NCBI GenBank assembly: GCA_020073605.1
Contig: JAIQEW010000005.1
Span: 1 to 64,000, forward strand
Source: Terriglobia bacterium
Lineage (GTDB): Bacteria; Acidobacteriota; Terriglobia; Acidiferrales; UBA7541
DNA length: 64,000 nt
Direction of reading: 5' to 3'
Every line of letters begins with the position of its first letter. The stretch's first letter is position 1. Positions 1 through 8,925 of the stretch are shown here, piece by piece. Under the pieces are notes generated by a model that did not search any database, had not been told where the DNA came from, and saw only the letters and a program-made list of their open reading frames with translations. Position numbers and translations under genes: made by a program.

Positions 1-2
1 GT

Positions 3-188
3 ACTCACACCGAGGAGTTCTACGAAGTCACTCCCTGCTCTTGGCAGGTCGCTCCCTTAAATCAGGAACTCCTCGGCTGGGAGCGCATCTACAACACCGT
101 CCGCCCCCACCAGGCGCTCGGATACCAGACTCCGCAACAGTTCGTAGCTCGCTGGCGGGCTAAACGCAAATCCAAAAAGTGTCACTAA
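3..188 (+). pseudogene. Transposase/integrase C-terminal fragment (5' end outside the window)
   Basis: An open frame entering from the left edge encodes 61 residues ending at TAA 186-188. It contains the typical tail of an rve-type integrase core: a Trp-Glu-Arg-Ile-Tyr-Asn segment, then V-R-P-H-Q-A-L-G-Y, then T-P-Q-Q-F, and a basic C-terminus. This layout is known from IS481/IS3-family transposases, where the catalytic Glu lies upstream and the RPHQALGY motif follows. The upstream part is not visible, so I cannot say whether the element is intact. No clear terminal inverted repeat could be paired from one end. Confidence 0.8.
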
Positions 189-251
189 TCTACTGGACGA
201 GTACAATGGATTGCGTCGAGTTAACCGGCTCTGGTAATATCCACATCGCCA

Positions 252-773
252 ATGAGGACCCGGAACATCCTACGGTGGGCCCTGCCGTGCGCGTTCCTAC
301 TCGCGGCCGTGAGTGTGTTTGCAGCCATCGACTCCCGGGAGGCCGCGCCGCACTTCAATGCCAAGACCCTGGACGGCGAGAGGTTCACTAACGACTCGAC
401 CAAAGGAAAGGTGGTTTTGCTGGAGTTCTGGGCTACGTGGTGCGAATACTGCGCTACCGAAGCCCCCTTCGTCGACAAGATCAATCGCGATTTTGCAAGC
501 AAGGGGCTGCTGGTGCTCGCCGTGGACGTCGGCGAATCCAAGAAAACGGTGAAGAAGTATCTCGACCAGCACCCGCGCACCACAAAGATCGTCCTCACGG
601 AAGACACCAATCTCGCCGCCATGTACGAGGCCACCGTCTATCCGATCTACGTGGTCATCGACCGCGACGGATATATCGCGGGCACGCAGCGTGGCGCCGC
701 GGGCGAAGATGCGTTGCGCGACCTAGTTGCCAGCGGCGGGCTCGAAGCCGAAGAAAAACCGGAATCCAACTAA
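252..773 (+). CDS. Exported TlpA/ResA-like thioredoxin-fold protein
   Basis: The 173-residue product begins with a signal peptide or membrane anchor (basic MRTR, then a hydrophobic stretch to about residue 24). A thioredoxin fold of the TlpA/ResA/CcmG type follows: the active site is W-C-E-Y-C around residues 60-64 and a cis-Pro context (V-Y-P) lies near residue 130. The family reduces disulphides in periplasmic proteins, including apocytochromes. The C-E-Y-C dipeptide is unusual compared with CxPC relatives. The gene stands alone beside a transposase remnant. It could supply the CcmG-type reductant that the ccm operon at 42.8-49.9 kb lacks, but that link is inference. The Shine-Dalgarno sequence is weak. 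Confidence 0.8.
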   Translation: MRTRNILRWALPCAFLLAAVSVFAAIDSREAAPHFNAKTLDGERFTNDSTKGKVVLLEFWATWCEYCATEAPFVDKINRDFASKGLLVLAVDVGESKKTVKKYLDQHPRTTKIVLTEDTNLAAMYEATVYPIYVVIDRDGYIAGTQRGAAGEDALRDLVASGGLEAEEKPESN

Positions 774-804
774 GACAATTTGCGGCGGGGAAGCTGCGAG
801 CGTT

Positions 805-1869
805 TTACGAGGAGCTTGCCTCGCGCTGCTCGCGCCAGATGCCGAGTTTTTCCTGGGCGGCGCGGTCGGAGAAGCTGAAGAGGACGGCTTCGCTCTCCGC
901 TCGATGCTGCTGAAGCGACCAGCTCGGCGCGACGAAGACGTCGTTCTCCGCCCAATCAAACGACGCGTCGGCGATCTTGCTCTGCCCCCTGCCTTCGACT
1001 ACGACGAAGACCGTGCTGTCGGTGGAGCGATAGGGCGCGGTGCGAAATCCCGCTGGGATGAGCTGGACGGCGGCGCTCATCGTGGGCATTACCGAGCCGC
1101 CCGTGAGCGGATTGGCGTAGCGCAGCTTCACGCCGTGGCACGCGTCGATCGGGCCGTTGCGATGCATTTCGGCGAGACTCGCGCGCGCCCGCGCGTAGCG
1201 ATAGTTCAAGAGCGGCGACGACAGCGATTCCGGCTTGCAGCCATCGGGAAGCAGCGCTCCGGTGTAGCGAGCCTCGCAATCGTGCGGAGGATGCGAGACG
1301 GGAATCTGCGTTGCCTCGCTGCCTTCGGAAAAACTCGTATCGAAGAGATTGACGATGGGCACGTCGAGCCCGTCGAGCCAGATGACCGGATCGTGGCCGT
1401 CGTTGCCGTGATCGTGCCAGGTCCAACTGGGCGTGATGACGAAATCGCCGCGCTCCATGTTGGTGCGCTCGCCGTTCACGGCAGTGTAGGCGCCCGATCC
1501 TTCGAGAAACAAGCGCAGCGCACTCGCCGTGTGGCGATGCGCGTGGGCCCGCTCGCCCGGCAAGAGAATCTGTATCCCCGCGAACAGGGAATCCGTGACC
1601 TGCGACCGTCCGGGCAGGCCGGGATTTGCCAGAATGAGCACGCGCCGCTCCGCTTCCTTCGCGGTAAGCAGCGCGCCCGCCGCGAGCAGATGAGGGCGCA
1701 CGGACGAATATTTCCAGTGCACGGGGCGGGCGGCGGGTTGCGGCGAGCGCGTGACAAGGCCGCCGACGCGTTCCCAGAGCGGCGCGAGATTCTGGCGCGC
1801 AATCTCATCGTAGAAGGCTTTTCGCGCGTTCAGTTCCTCAACGGATGCGGGGCGAGGCGGCGGAGTCAT
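805..1869 (-). CDS. Gentisate 1,2-dioxygenase (bicupin)
   Basis: The 354-residue product is a two-cupin protein. The N-terminal motif has the gentisate dioxygenase pattern: N-L-A-P-L-W-E-R near residue 28, W-K-Y near 54, then T-A-K-E-A-E-R-R-V-L near 70. The first cupin carries the metal ligands H-A-H-R-H, with W-H-D-H further on. The enzyme opens the gentisate ring to maleylpyruvate using Fe(II) and O2. The start ATG (1869-1867) overlaps the stop of the upstream MFS gene as ATGA, so the two are translationally coupled. No maleylpyruvate isomerase or hydrolase is visible next door. A closely related salicylate or hydroxynaphthoate dioxygenase is possible. Confidence 0.85.
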   Translation of the reverse strand: MTPPPRPASVEELNARKAFYDEIARQNLAPLWERVGGLVTRSPQPAARPVHWKYSSVRPHLLAAGALLTAKEAERRVLILANPGLPGRSQVTDSLFAGIQILLPGERAHAHRHTASALRLFLEGSGAYTAVNGERTNMERGDFVITPSWTWHDHGNDGHDPVIWLDGLDVPIVNLFDTSFSEGSEATQIPVSHPPHDCEARYTGALLPDGCKPESLSSPLLNYRYARARASLAEMHRNGPIDACHGVKLRYANPLTGGSVMPTMSAAVQLIPAGFRTAPYRSTDSTVFVVVEGRGQSKIADASFDWAENDVFVAPSWSLQQHRAESEAVLFSFSDRAAQEKLGIWREQREASSS

Positions 1870-3254
1870 GCTCGAACTTCCTCCTCGAGATGCGTGCTGC
1901 TCGAGATATGTTCCGCGGCGTATGCGGTCGGATGTTTTCGAAAACTCTTGCTCAACGCGATTGCGAGCCCCGCGCATACGGCGGATAGAGCACCGGACAT
2001 CAGGATTTGCCGCGGCTCCCATCCAATTTTGAGCAGCATTCCTCCCAAAAGCGGTCCCACGATCGAGCCGATCCGGCCGACTCCCAGCGCCCAGCCGACG
2101 CCGGTGGATCGCACGGACGTCGGATAAAACTTCGCGGCCAGCGCGTTCAATCCGGACTGCGCTCCGATCACGAGAAATCCAGTGGCAAATGTGACCGCCA
2201 GGGCGAGCGGAAAGGAATGAGAGATGAAAGCCAGCGCGCCAAGGAATAGGGTGGCGAATCCGAACTCGATAAGCAGGATGAGGTAGGAGCCGCAAAGACT
2301 CATGAGCGATCCCTCCACCAGACACGCAAAGATGCCGCCCAGGCTCACGAACGCGGTCGCCGTCGCGCCTGCCGACGCGGACATGCCCGATTCCTTCAGC
2401 AACGCGGGCAGCCAGCCGTTGATGAAGTAGAGGATTAGAAGATTCATGAAATTGGGGATCCAGAGCAGGATCGTGCCGGCGGCGCGGCCCTCGGTAAAGA
2501 GGTGCTTCACGGGCAGGCCTTTACGCAGCGCGTCGCGCGCGGCCGGATGAAAAGTGACGCCTTCGGCCGCCAATTGCGGAGCGATGTGCGAGAGAAGTTT
2601 CCGGACTTTCCGCGAGTCCTTGCCTCGCACGACAAGAAATTGAACCGATTCCGGGAGCAATAGAATCAAGAAGAGCGCGATCGCAAGGGGCACGATGCCG
2701 CCGATATAGAAGACCCATCGCCAGCCCCATGTCTTGATCATGGCGGAGCTGAGTAGGCCGCAAATCGTCCCGCCGAGCGGCATGCCCGTGAATAGCACGG
2801 TCACTACCGCGGAGAGCAGATGCTTAGGGACATATTCCGAGGCCAAGGCGACCACGTTGGGCATGGCGCCGCCGAGACCGAGGCCGGTGAGGAACCGATA
2901 GGCGAGCAGCTCGTTGTAAGTTGTCGCGCGTGCCGTGAGCACGGAAAAAACCGCGAAGCTGAGCGCGGAGATCACGATCGGCCATTTGCGGCCCCATCGA
3001 TCGGCGATCGGACCGGTCGCCATGGCGGCGATCATAAGGCCTACCAGGCTCGACGACAAAATCTGGCCGAAACTGTGGACGGGAATCCCCGTGCTTTGGG
3101 AGATGGAAGGCACGAGAAAGCCGACGGTCTGCGCGTCGAAGCCATCGAGAATGAGCACCACGCCGCAGAGCACGACGGTCCAGATTTGAAAACGGCTCAT
3201 CCGCCGCTGGTCGATTACGTCACTGATGGTGAGCGCTTGCGATGTGACGGCCAT
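1866..3254 (-). CDS. MFS transporter, aromatic acid:H+ symporter type
   Basis: The 462-residue hydrophobic protein has the usual MFS length and about 12 membrane segments. The D-G-F-D-A-Q motif in the first helix (residues about 37-42) is the hallmark of the AAHS family (PcaK, BenK, GenK), and a loop 2-3 G-P-I-A-D-R-W-G-R-K signature is present near residue 82. It probably imports gentisate or a related hydroxybenzoate for the dioxygenase encoded directly downstream, with which it shares a 4-bp ATGA overlap. The ATG at 3254 is the first good start; the Shine-Dalgarno sequence is weak. Confidence 0.88.
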   Translation of the reverse strand: MAVTSQALTISDVIDQRRMSRFQIWTVVLCGVVLILDGFDAQTVGFLVPSISQSTGIPVHSFGQILSSSLVGLMIAAMATGPIADRWGRKWPIVISALSFAVFSVLTARATTYNELLAYRFLTGLGLGGAMPNVVALASEYVPKHLLSAVVTVLFTGMPLGGTICGLLSSAMIKTWGWRWVFYIGGIVPLAIALFLILLLPESVQFLVVRGKDSRKVRKLLSHIAPQLAAEGVTFHPAARDALRKGLPVKHLFTEGRAAGTILLWIPNFMNLLILYFINGWLPALLKESGMSASAGATATAFVSLGGIFACLVEGSLMSLCGSYLILLIEFGFATLFLGALAFISHSFPLALAVTFATGFLVIGAQSGLNALAAKFYPTSVRSTGVGWALGVGRIGSIVGPLLGGMLLKIGWEPRQILMSGALSAVCAGLAIALSKSFRKHPTAYAAEHISSSTHLEEEVRA

Positions 3255-3535
3255 GGTGGTGCGAGCTTGCTCCGCCTCAGAGCTTTCTGCCCGGAAGGCC
3301 GGCCCCGAGTGTACACCGCGAATAGGCGTTTCGCATGCATTCCGGATCGAACGCAGGAAAGGCAGGCCTCAATCGGGCATTCGCGTGGGGGAATAAGGAG
3401 AGATCAAGGGCAGTTCTTGCGTTGGTGGATTCGCGCGCCGGAAACGCGCCCGGCTAGAGCTGGCGGTGATTCTCGCGGCCGCCAGTGGGGCGCCCGATGC
3501 AGGCCGCATCGAACGCCCCTTCTGGACGAGTTCAA

Positions 3536-4519
3536 CTACTCCTTGTCGTAAACGCTCGTCGTATCGAAGTTACCCATGGTTGATTCGGCGTGAGTGACCT
3601 CGGTGAGCGTCTTTCCATCAGCGCTGAGAGTGTAGCTGTCCTTGATCGTGACCGGGCTGCCTTGAAAGTCCACCTTCGAATTGATGACCAGAGAGTTTCC
3701 TTCCCAACGAGCGGTGCTCTTCACTTCGCTGTCGCCCATGCCTTTTGAGGTAGTTTCCTTCCCGTCGGTGGTGAGCGAAGTCGAAATGTTCATATCGCCC
3801 ATCATGCCGCCCTTCTGGTCGGTCGCGATCTTGATCGACGGCTCGTTATCCGCGATCGTATCGATTTGACTGGCGGGGCCGGGCATCTGCCCAAAGTTGC
3901 TTTTGGTGAGGTTCAGCTTCCAGGTTCCGCTGAGGTTCGGAGGATCGCCGCCACCCGCGTGGATCATCGCGGCTGCTCCCGGTGTTGCTGCCACGGGTGA
4001 TGCGCCCACCGCTGCAGCAGCCGAAGCATCCGCCTTGTCGTACACAAGTTTCCGGTCGCCGTTCATCGTTGCCGACGTGATGTGCGAATCCATCGTCATG
4101 GTATTGCCGTCGTCCGAAGGCGAGAATGTCAGCTTGTCCGTCAGCGTGCCGCCGTTGAAGTTTGCAGTTTCGAGGAAGACGACCGCGTTTCCTTCCCACG
4201 AGCACTGCATCTTCGACAGCTTGATCGTGCCCAGCTGAACGCGCGCGTCGTCGGGAGTCAGATTCACTTCCTTGCCATCGACCGTGCACGAGCGCATGCC
4301 CTTCTGTTCGCCACGGGCGCTAGCGCTGGTGTACTCCTGCTTGAACTCGTTGCCCTTGACGGTGATCGTGTCGGTCTCGCTCGAGGGCGGCGGGAACTGG
4401 CCGAAGTTGCTCTTGGAATTGTTCAGCTTCCAGGTGCCGTTCAGTTTCGAGGTCTGCGCGAGGCCGGGCAATGCCATCACGACCACCGCAAACAGAACCA
4501 GATAAATCTTTCGGTGCAT
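3536..4519 (-). CDS. Exported protein with two tandem lipocalin-like repeats
   Basis: The 327-residue product starts with a clear signal peptide (MHRKIYLVLFAVVVMALPG, cleavage near LAQ). The mature part is an internal duplication. The module L-N-G-T-W-K-L-N-x-S-K-S-N-F-G-Q near residue 28 recurs as L-S-G-T-W-K-L-N-x-T-K-S-N-F-G-Q near residue 197, each followed by a D-T-I strand and about 110 residues of beta structure. The function is unknown; the fold suggests a small beta-barrel. ATG 4519 is chosen because AGGAGG lies directly upstream and it opens the signal peptide. A longer frame from 4594 exists but lacks support. Confidence 0.75.
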   Translation of the reverse strand: MHRKIYLVLFAVVVMALPGLAQTSKLNGTWKLNNSKSNFGQFPPPSSETDTITVKGNEFKQEYTSASARGEQKGMRSCTVDGKEVNLTPDDARVQLGTIKLSKMQCSWEGNAVVFLETANFNGGTLTDKLTFSPSDDGNTMTMDSHITSATMNGDRKLVYDKADASAAAAVGASPVAATPGAAAMIHAGGGDPPNLSGTWKLNLTKSNFGQMPGPASQIDTIADNEPSIKIATDQKGGMMGDMNISTSLTTDGKETTSKGMGDSEVKSTARWEGNSLVINSKVDFQGSPVTIKDSYTLSADGKTLTEVTHAESTMGNFDTTSVYDKE

Positions 4520-4585
4520 GGATTCCTCCTTGGTGCTTATACGCAGGTCCGGCCCCGATAGTTTCACTCGCCGGGCAACCGCCGG

Positions 4586-4591
4586 ATTATA
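4586..4591 (-). promoter_or_regulatory. Candidate -10 element upstream of the lipocalin-like gene
   Basis: A perfect TATAAT hexamer on the minus strand, preceded by GTG, lies 67 bases before the chosen ATG at 4519. No good -35 could be matched at 16-18 bp. Confidence 0.35.
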
Positions 4592-4606
4592 CACCTCGGG
4601 GGAGCG

Positions 4607-5728
4607 CTACTTCCCGAGATGATCGTGCAGCATCCCGAGCATGCGGCGAAGGGGTTCGGCGGCGCCCCAGAGAAGCTGGTCGCCGACGGTGAAGGCGCCG
4701 AGAAACTCAGTTCCGAGATTCAGCTTGTGAAGACGGCCAACGGGCACGTTCAACGTGCCGGAAACGGCCGTGGGCGTGAGGCAGCGCAAAGTGGACTCTT
4801 TTGTATTGGGGATCACGCGCACCCAGGGGTTCGCGCCGGCCAAAATTCCCTCGATCTCGGCGAGCGGGACATCCTTCTTGAGCTTGATCGTGAGCGCCTG
4901 GCTGTGACACCGCATCGTGCCGATGCGGACGCAGATGCCGTCGATCGGAATCGGCGGATTGAGGCCCAGGATCTTGTTTGCCTCGGCCATGCCCTTCCAT
5001 TCTTCCTTGGTCTGGCCGCCGGGCATGTCTTTGTCGATCCACGGGATCAGGCTGCCAGCGAGCGGCACGCCGAATTCCGCAGCCGGCAGCGAACCGGCGC
5101 GCTGGGCTCCGATCACCATCCGATCGACATCGAGCGCGTTCTCCGACGGTGTCGCGCGAGTGGGATCGGTGAGGCATTCCATCTGTTTCACCAGCTCGAG
5201 CATTTTGGCGGCGCCGGCGCCGGAGGCGGCCTGATAGGTCATGGTCGTCATCCACTCGACCAGGCCCGCCTTGAACAGACCGCCGACGCCCATGAGCATC
5301 AGGCTGACGGTGCAGTTTCCGCCGGCAAAAGCGCGCAGGCCGCGCGCAAGGCCGTCCTTAATCACATCCGCGTTGACGGGATCGAGGATGATGACCGCAT
5401 CGTCGCTCATGCGCAGCGCGGAGGCGGCGTCGATCCAGTATCCCTTCCAGCCACTCTTGCGCAGGGGCGCGTAAATTTCCGTGGTGTATTCGCCGCCCTG
5501 GCAACTGATCAGGACGTCGCACGCAGAGAGGTCACGCAGATTCTTGGCGTCTTTGAGCGGCGCGCCGCCAGCCTCTTTGGGCGCCGAGCCGCCGATATTT
5601 GAGGTGGAGAAGAAGACAGGCTCCAGGCGCGCGAAATCGCCCTCCTCCCGCATTCTTTGCAGGAGAACGCTGCCGACCATACCTCGCCAGCCGATCAATC
5701 CGACACGCAATGGACCTGTCTGCGACAC
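4607..5728 (-). CDS. asd: Aspartate-semialdehyde dehydrogenase
   Basis: The 373-residue protein has the NADP-binding start [12 protein letters not shown] and the catalytic cysteine motif G-G-N-C-T-V near residue 138. These are typical of the longer, enterobacterial-type Asd. It reduces L-aspartyl phosphate to the semialdehyde, the branch point to lysine/diaminopimelate, threonine and methionine. The start is GTG 5728, with an excellent Shine-Dalgarno GGAGGAAGC just upstream. It is transcribed toward the lipocalin-like gene with an 87-bp gap and is divergent from the CrtI-like gene. Confidence 0.92.
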   Translation of the reverse strand: MSQTGPLRVGLIGWRGMVGSVLLQRMREEGDFARLEPVFFSTSNIGGSAPKEAGGAPLKDAKNLRDLSACDVLISCQGGEYTTEIYAPLRKSGWKGYWIDAASALRMSDDAVIILDPVNADVIKDGLARGLRAFAGGNCTVSLMLMGVGGLFKAGLVEWMTTMTYQAASGAGAAKMLELVKQMECLTDPTRATPSENALDVDRMVIGAQRAGSLPAAEFGVPLAGSLIPWIDKDMPGGQTKEEWKGMAEANKILGLNPPIPIDGICVRIGTMRCHSQALTIKLKKDVPLAEIEGILAGANPWVRVIPNTKESTLRCLTPTAVSGTLNVPVGRLHKLNLGTEFLGAFTVGDQLLWGAAEPLRRMLGMLHDHLGK

Positions 5729-5877
5729 GCTTCCTCCGGAATCCAGTTAGTTTACCTTGGTTCGCCGCGCTTTTGCAGGGGCGAAGCGTTTTGCGGTGTC
5801 ACGGGGGAGGCGCAAGCTCGCGCCAGATGCTGCGTTCGTCGCATGCCGCCGGCGTCTCGGCGTGATTTCGCGGACAG

Positions 5878-5906
5878 TTGCCTTGAGGGCGGTCGCGTAC
5901 TATGCT
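5878..5906 (+). promoter_or_regulatory. Candidate sigma-70 promoter for the CrtI-like gene
   Basis: TTGCCT (5878-5883) and TATGCT (5901-5906) are separated by exactly 17 bp, each matching consensus at four of six positions. They sit about 70 bp before the ATG at 5976 in the divergent asd/CrtI-like intergenic region. Confidence 0.4.
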
Positions 5907-5975
5907 CGCGTGCCGCAATCAGCTGCGGAAGTCTAATTTGGCGAAATCATCGGCGTTACGGCCAAGGGTCCAAAC

Positions 5976-7559
5976 ATGCCTACAAACTACGACATTGTAA
6001 CGATCGGGTCGGGACACAATGGGTTGGTCGCTGCCGCGTATCTGGCAGCTGCGGGCAAAAGCGTGCTCGTGCTCGAGCGGAACGCGTGGTTTGGAGGCGG
6101 CGTCGTCACGGCGGAGCTTACCGGCCCCGGATTCCTGCATGACCGGTTCAGCACGGGCCACATCTTCATTCAGGCCAATCCGCTCATAAAGAATGATGAG
6201 CTGAAGCTGCTCTCGCGCTATGGGCTGAAATACGTCTACCCGGAAATCCCGTTCATGGTTGTTTTCGACGACGGCTCGACGATCGGCCTGCATCGCGATC
6301 GCCAAAAGAACTACCAGGAAATCGCCAGGTTCTCGAAGAAGGACGCGGACACCTACCTGAAGTTCGCCGAGACCTCGATGAAGTACCTTCCCATGATCTC
6401 GGCGTCGTTCTACACCCCGCCGCCGCCGATGGGTGCCATGCTCGCGATGCTCGATCAAAGTCCCGAAGGCCGCGAGCTGTTTGCCCTGATGCAGAAAAGT
6501 CCCTACGACATCATTATGGAGAATTTCGAGAACGAGAAAGTGCGCCTGTTTTTGGTGCGCATGGTCTCCGAAAACCTGACCGGCCCGGAAGAGAAGGGGA
6601 CCGGGCTCGGCATATTCGTCTTCCTCGGCTTCATGGAAACCTACGGCATCGGAGTGGCCGTGGGCGGCAGCGGAGCGCTCACCGCTTCACTCGTCCGCTG
6701 CATCGAGGACCACGGCGGGAAGGTTCTCAACAATACGCCGGTCGAGACGGTGGTTGTGAAGGGCGGCCGCGCCTCCGGTGTTCGAACCGCGGATGGTACC
6801 GAATACGCCGCCAAGGGCGCCGTCATCGGTTCCCTCCATCCCCATTTCCTCGGGCGATATGTCCCCGGACTTGACGCGAGGGTCACGCGCAACGCGGAGC
6901 ACGTCGAGCTCTCGGCGAATTCGTGCTTCACGGTTCACGGCGCCTTGAACGAACCTCTGCGATTCAAAGCCGGGCCGCACGTGAGCAAGGCCTACTTCAC
7001 GGACCTGGTGCCTTCGAGCATGACCGTTCTGCGGCAATACTTCGACGCGCTGCGTTACGGCCGCATTCCGGACACCGCATTGCTGGGAGTTGCTTGCCCT
7101 TCGAATTTCGACGCCACGCGCTGTCCTCCCGGCAGAGCCACTTTCCATCTCTGGGACTACGTTCCCTACTCGCATCCCGATGGAGGACCCGACTACTGGG
7201 ACAAGGCAAAGGACGCATTCGCTCGGACAATGATCGCTCGGACGTCGGAGTTCGTCGAAAATCTAACTCCACATAACATCATCGCATACGTCTGCGACAG
7301 TCCCTTGGACCTCGAACGCTGCTCCGAGAGCTTTCAGAGGGGTGACTTACACGGCGCCGCGCCGTACCTCTATCAATCCGGCGCGCACCGGCCGACGCCC
7401 GATCTCGGCCAGAACACGGTGCCGGGAGTGGAGAGGCTCTATCTGGTCGGGCCGTTCCAGCACCCGGGAGGAGGTGTTTTTGGGGCGGGCCGCGCCACGG
7501 CGATGAAGATGTGCGAGGACCTGAAGATCAATTTCGACAAGATCGGCCAGCAGCGATGA
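5976..7559 (+). CDS. Phytoene dehydrogenase-like FAD-dependent oxidoreductase
   Basis: The 527-residue flavoprotein has an N-terminal Rossmann motif (G-S-G-H-N-G-L near residues 12-18, ending in V-L-V-L-E) and a C-terminal G-P-F-Q-H-P-G-G-G-V-F-G-A-G-R segment. This is the layout of the CrtI/COG1233 superfamily. These enzymes desaturate or oxidise isoprenoids and other lipophilic substrates. No phytoene synthase or other carotenoid gene is nearby, so carotenoid synthesis should not be assumed. It opens a same-strand run of oxidoreductase genes and overlaps the next small gene by ATGA. Confidence 0.82.
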   Translation: MPTNYDIVTIGSGHNGLVAAAYLAAAGKSVLVLERNAWFGGGVVTAELTGPGFLHDRFSTGHIFIQANPLIKNDELKLLSRYGLKYVYPEIPFMVVFDDGSTIGLHRDRQKNYQEIARFSKKDADTYLKFAETSMKYLPMISASFYTPPPPMGAMLAMLDQSPEGRELFALMQKSPYDIIMENFENEKVRLFLVRMVSENLTGPEEKGTGLGIFVFLGFMETYGIGVAVGGSGALTASLVRCIEDHGGKVLNNTPVETVVVKGGRASGVRTADGTEYAAKGAVIGSLHPHFLGRYVPGLDARVTRNAEHVELSANSCFTVHGALNEPLRFKAGPHVSKAYFTDLVPSSMTVLRQYFDALRYGRIPDTALLGVACPSNFDATRCPPGRATFHLWDYVPYSHPDGGPDYWDKAKDAFARTMIARTSEFVENLTPHNIIAYVCDSPLDLERCSESFQRGDLHGAAPYLYQSGAHRPTPDLGQNTVPGVERLYLVGPFQHPGGGVFGAGRATAMKMCEDLKINFDKIGQQR

Positions 7560-7762
7560 TGAAGATCTACGGACCAGACAACAACGAGCTGATGCAGATT
7601 ACGTCGCTCGAACAAGAGGGCGGCAAGCTGGTGATGAAGGGGAAAGTTTTCGGCTCGATGCCGCTGACCGCGAAGCTGACTCCGCAGGAGGCGCGGAACG
7701 CCCTCAAGCTCTTGAATTTCAAGTTGGCGATCTTTTTGCTGACGTTTCTTTTCCGGAAGTAA
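7556..7762 (+). CDS. Small hypothetical protein with hydrophobic tail
   Basis: The 68-residue product begins MMKIYGPDN and overlaps the stop of the CrtI-like gene by ATGA, which indicates coupled translation and supports it being real. The N-terminal 50 residues are polar, with short predicted beta segments. The last 15 (L-A-I-F-L-L-T-F-L-F) are hydrophobic and end in Arg-Lys, suggesting a C-terminal membrane tail. I do not recognise the family. It may assist or tether the oxidoreductase. Confidence 0.6.
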   Translation: MMKIYGPDNNELMQITSLEQEGGKLVMKGKVFGSMPLTAKLTPQEARNALKLLNFKLAIFLLTFLFRK

Positions 7763-7911
7763 CGCAGGCGCGAATCGGGTCAATCCACCAGTATCCCGTG
7801 ACTATCAGACGATTTCGTTTCGCGCCGGTTCGCGCGTGCGGCTTGCACCGAAGCGCAAATGCGTGATACATGGGGACAACCGCAGCACCCCGATGGTTAA
7901 GGAGCGGGCGA

Positions 7912-8916
7912 ATGGATCCAACCAAAAAGTTGGGCAACGCGCTTCACGCGGCTGGAGCAACGCCGGGTCATGCCGTGGGACACTCCGGAGGAGAGTCGGC
8001 GCTTCGGAAGGGGCCGGCAGGTTCTGAACCCCTGAAGAGCTATCAGAAGGGCGAGTCGCGAATCGGACGATGGAGTGTCGGCGACGTCAAAATCACCAGC
8101 GTGATGGAATCGGCGGAGCGGATTCCCTGGGCGCCGCTATTTCCTGCGGAGACTTCCGAACTCTACAAGAAATATGATTGGCTGGTGCCGCGCTTCATCA
8201 CGCCCGAGGGACAAATCATACTGGCGGTGCAGGCGTTTGTGGTAGAAGCGGGCGGCCGGCGGATCGTCGTCGATACCTGCGTGGGAAACGACAAGCCGCG
8301 CGAAATCCCCCATTGCACCGATCTTCAGACCGCGTTTCTGGAAGACATGAAGGCGGCAGGCTTCCCGCCCGAGACAATTGACACCGTCCTCTGCACGCAC
8401 TTGCATTTCGACCACGTCGGCTGGAATACGCGGCTGGTGAACGGGAAATGGGTACCCACTTTTCCGAAAGCGCGATACCTTTTCGGGCGCCGCGAATGGG
8501 AATGGTGCGAAACGGTTCTGAGAGACAAGACGCTCGACGTGCGGCACATCCTGGATTCGGTTCAGCCGATCCTGGATGCGGGGCTGGCCGATCTGGTGGA
8601 GACCAACCATCGATTAACGGACGAGCTTTGGCTCGAGCCGTCGCACGGGCACACACCGGGACACGTCAGCCTGCACATCGCCTCGCGAGGGCAGGAAGCT
8701 ATCATCACCGGCGACGTGTTTCACAATCCGATCCAGATTGTGGAGCCGGATATCTGTTCGATCGGCTGCGTCGACAAGGACATGTCGCGCAAGACGCGCC
8801 GGGAATTCCTCGCGCGTTATGGAGGCAGCGCGACGCGCATGTTCGCCGTCCATTTCAACGATCCGGTGGGACGCGTTGTGCGCGACACGCATAATTGGCG
8901 CTTCTCCACGGATTAG
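7912..8916 (+). CDS. MBL-fold metallo-hydrolase (AHL lactonase/AttM-like)
   Basis: The 334-residue product carries the metallo-beta-lactamase fold zinc motif H-L-H-F-D-H (near residue 165), preceded by a family strand ending D-T-C-V-G-N. Later histidines are in H-G-H-T-P-G-H and the final H-F-N-D. These residues bind two metals in lactonases and related hydrolases. The start ATG 7912 is preferred because GGAG lies upstream; an earlier ATG at 7870 lacks a ribosome site. It is followed 9 bp later by the GMC gene and probably shares its transcript. The substrate is unknown; opening a lactone made by a neighbouring oxidase is one inference. Confidence 0.82.
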   Translation: MDPTKKLGNALHAAGATPGHAVGHSGGESALRKGPAGSEPLKSYQKGESRIGRWSVGDVKITSVMESAERIPWAPLFPAETSELYKKYDWLVPRFITPEGQIILAVQAFVVEAGGRRIVVDTCVGNDKPREIPHCTDLQTAFLEDMKAAGFPPETIDTVLCTHLHFDHVGWNTRLVNGKWVPTFPKARYLFGRREWEWCETVLRDKTLDVRHILDSVQPILDAGLADLVETNHRLTDELWLEPSHGHTPGHVSLHIASRGQEAIITGDVFHNPIQIVEPDICSIGCVDKDMSRKTRREFLARYGGSATRMFAVHFNDPVGRVVRDTHNWRFSTD

Positions 8917-8925
8917 TATCCGCTC

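Noticed and set aside
727..2127. Long plus-strand open frame of 466 codons
   Set aside because: It is antisense to the gentisate dioxygenase and MFS genes, is rich in Arg/Ala/Gly as expected for a shadow of GC-rich coding DNA, and has no motif.
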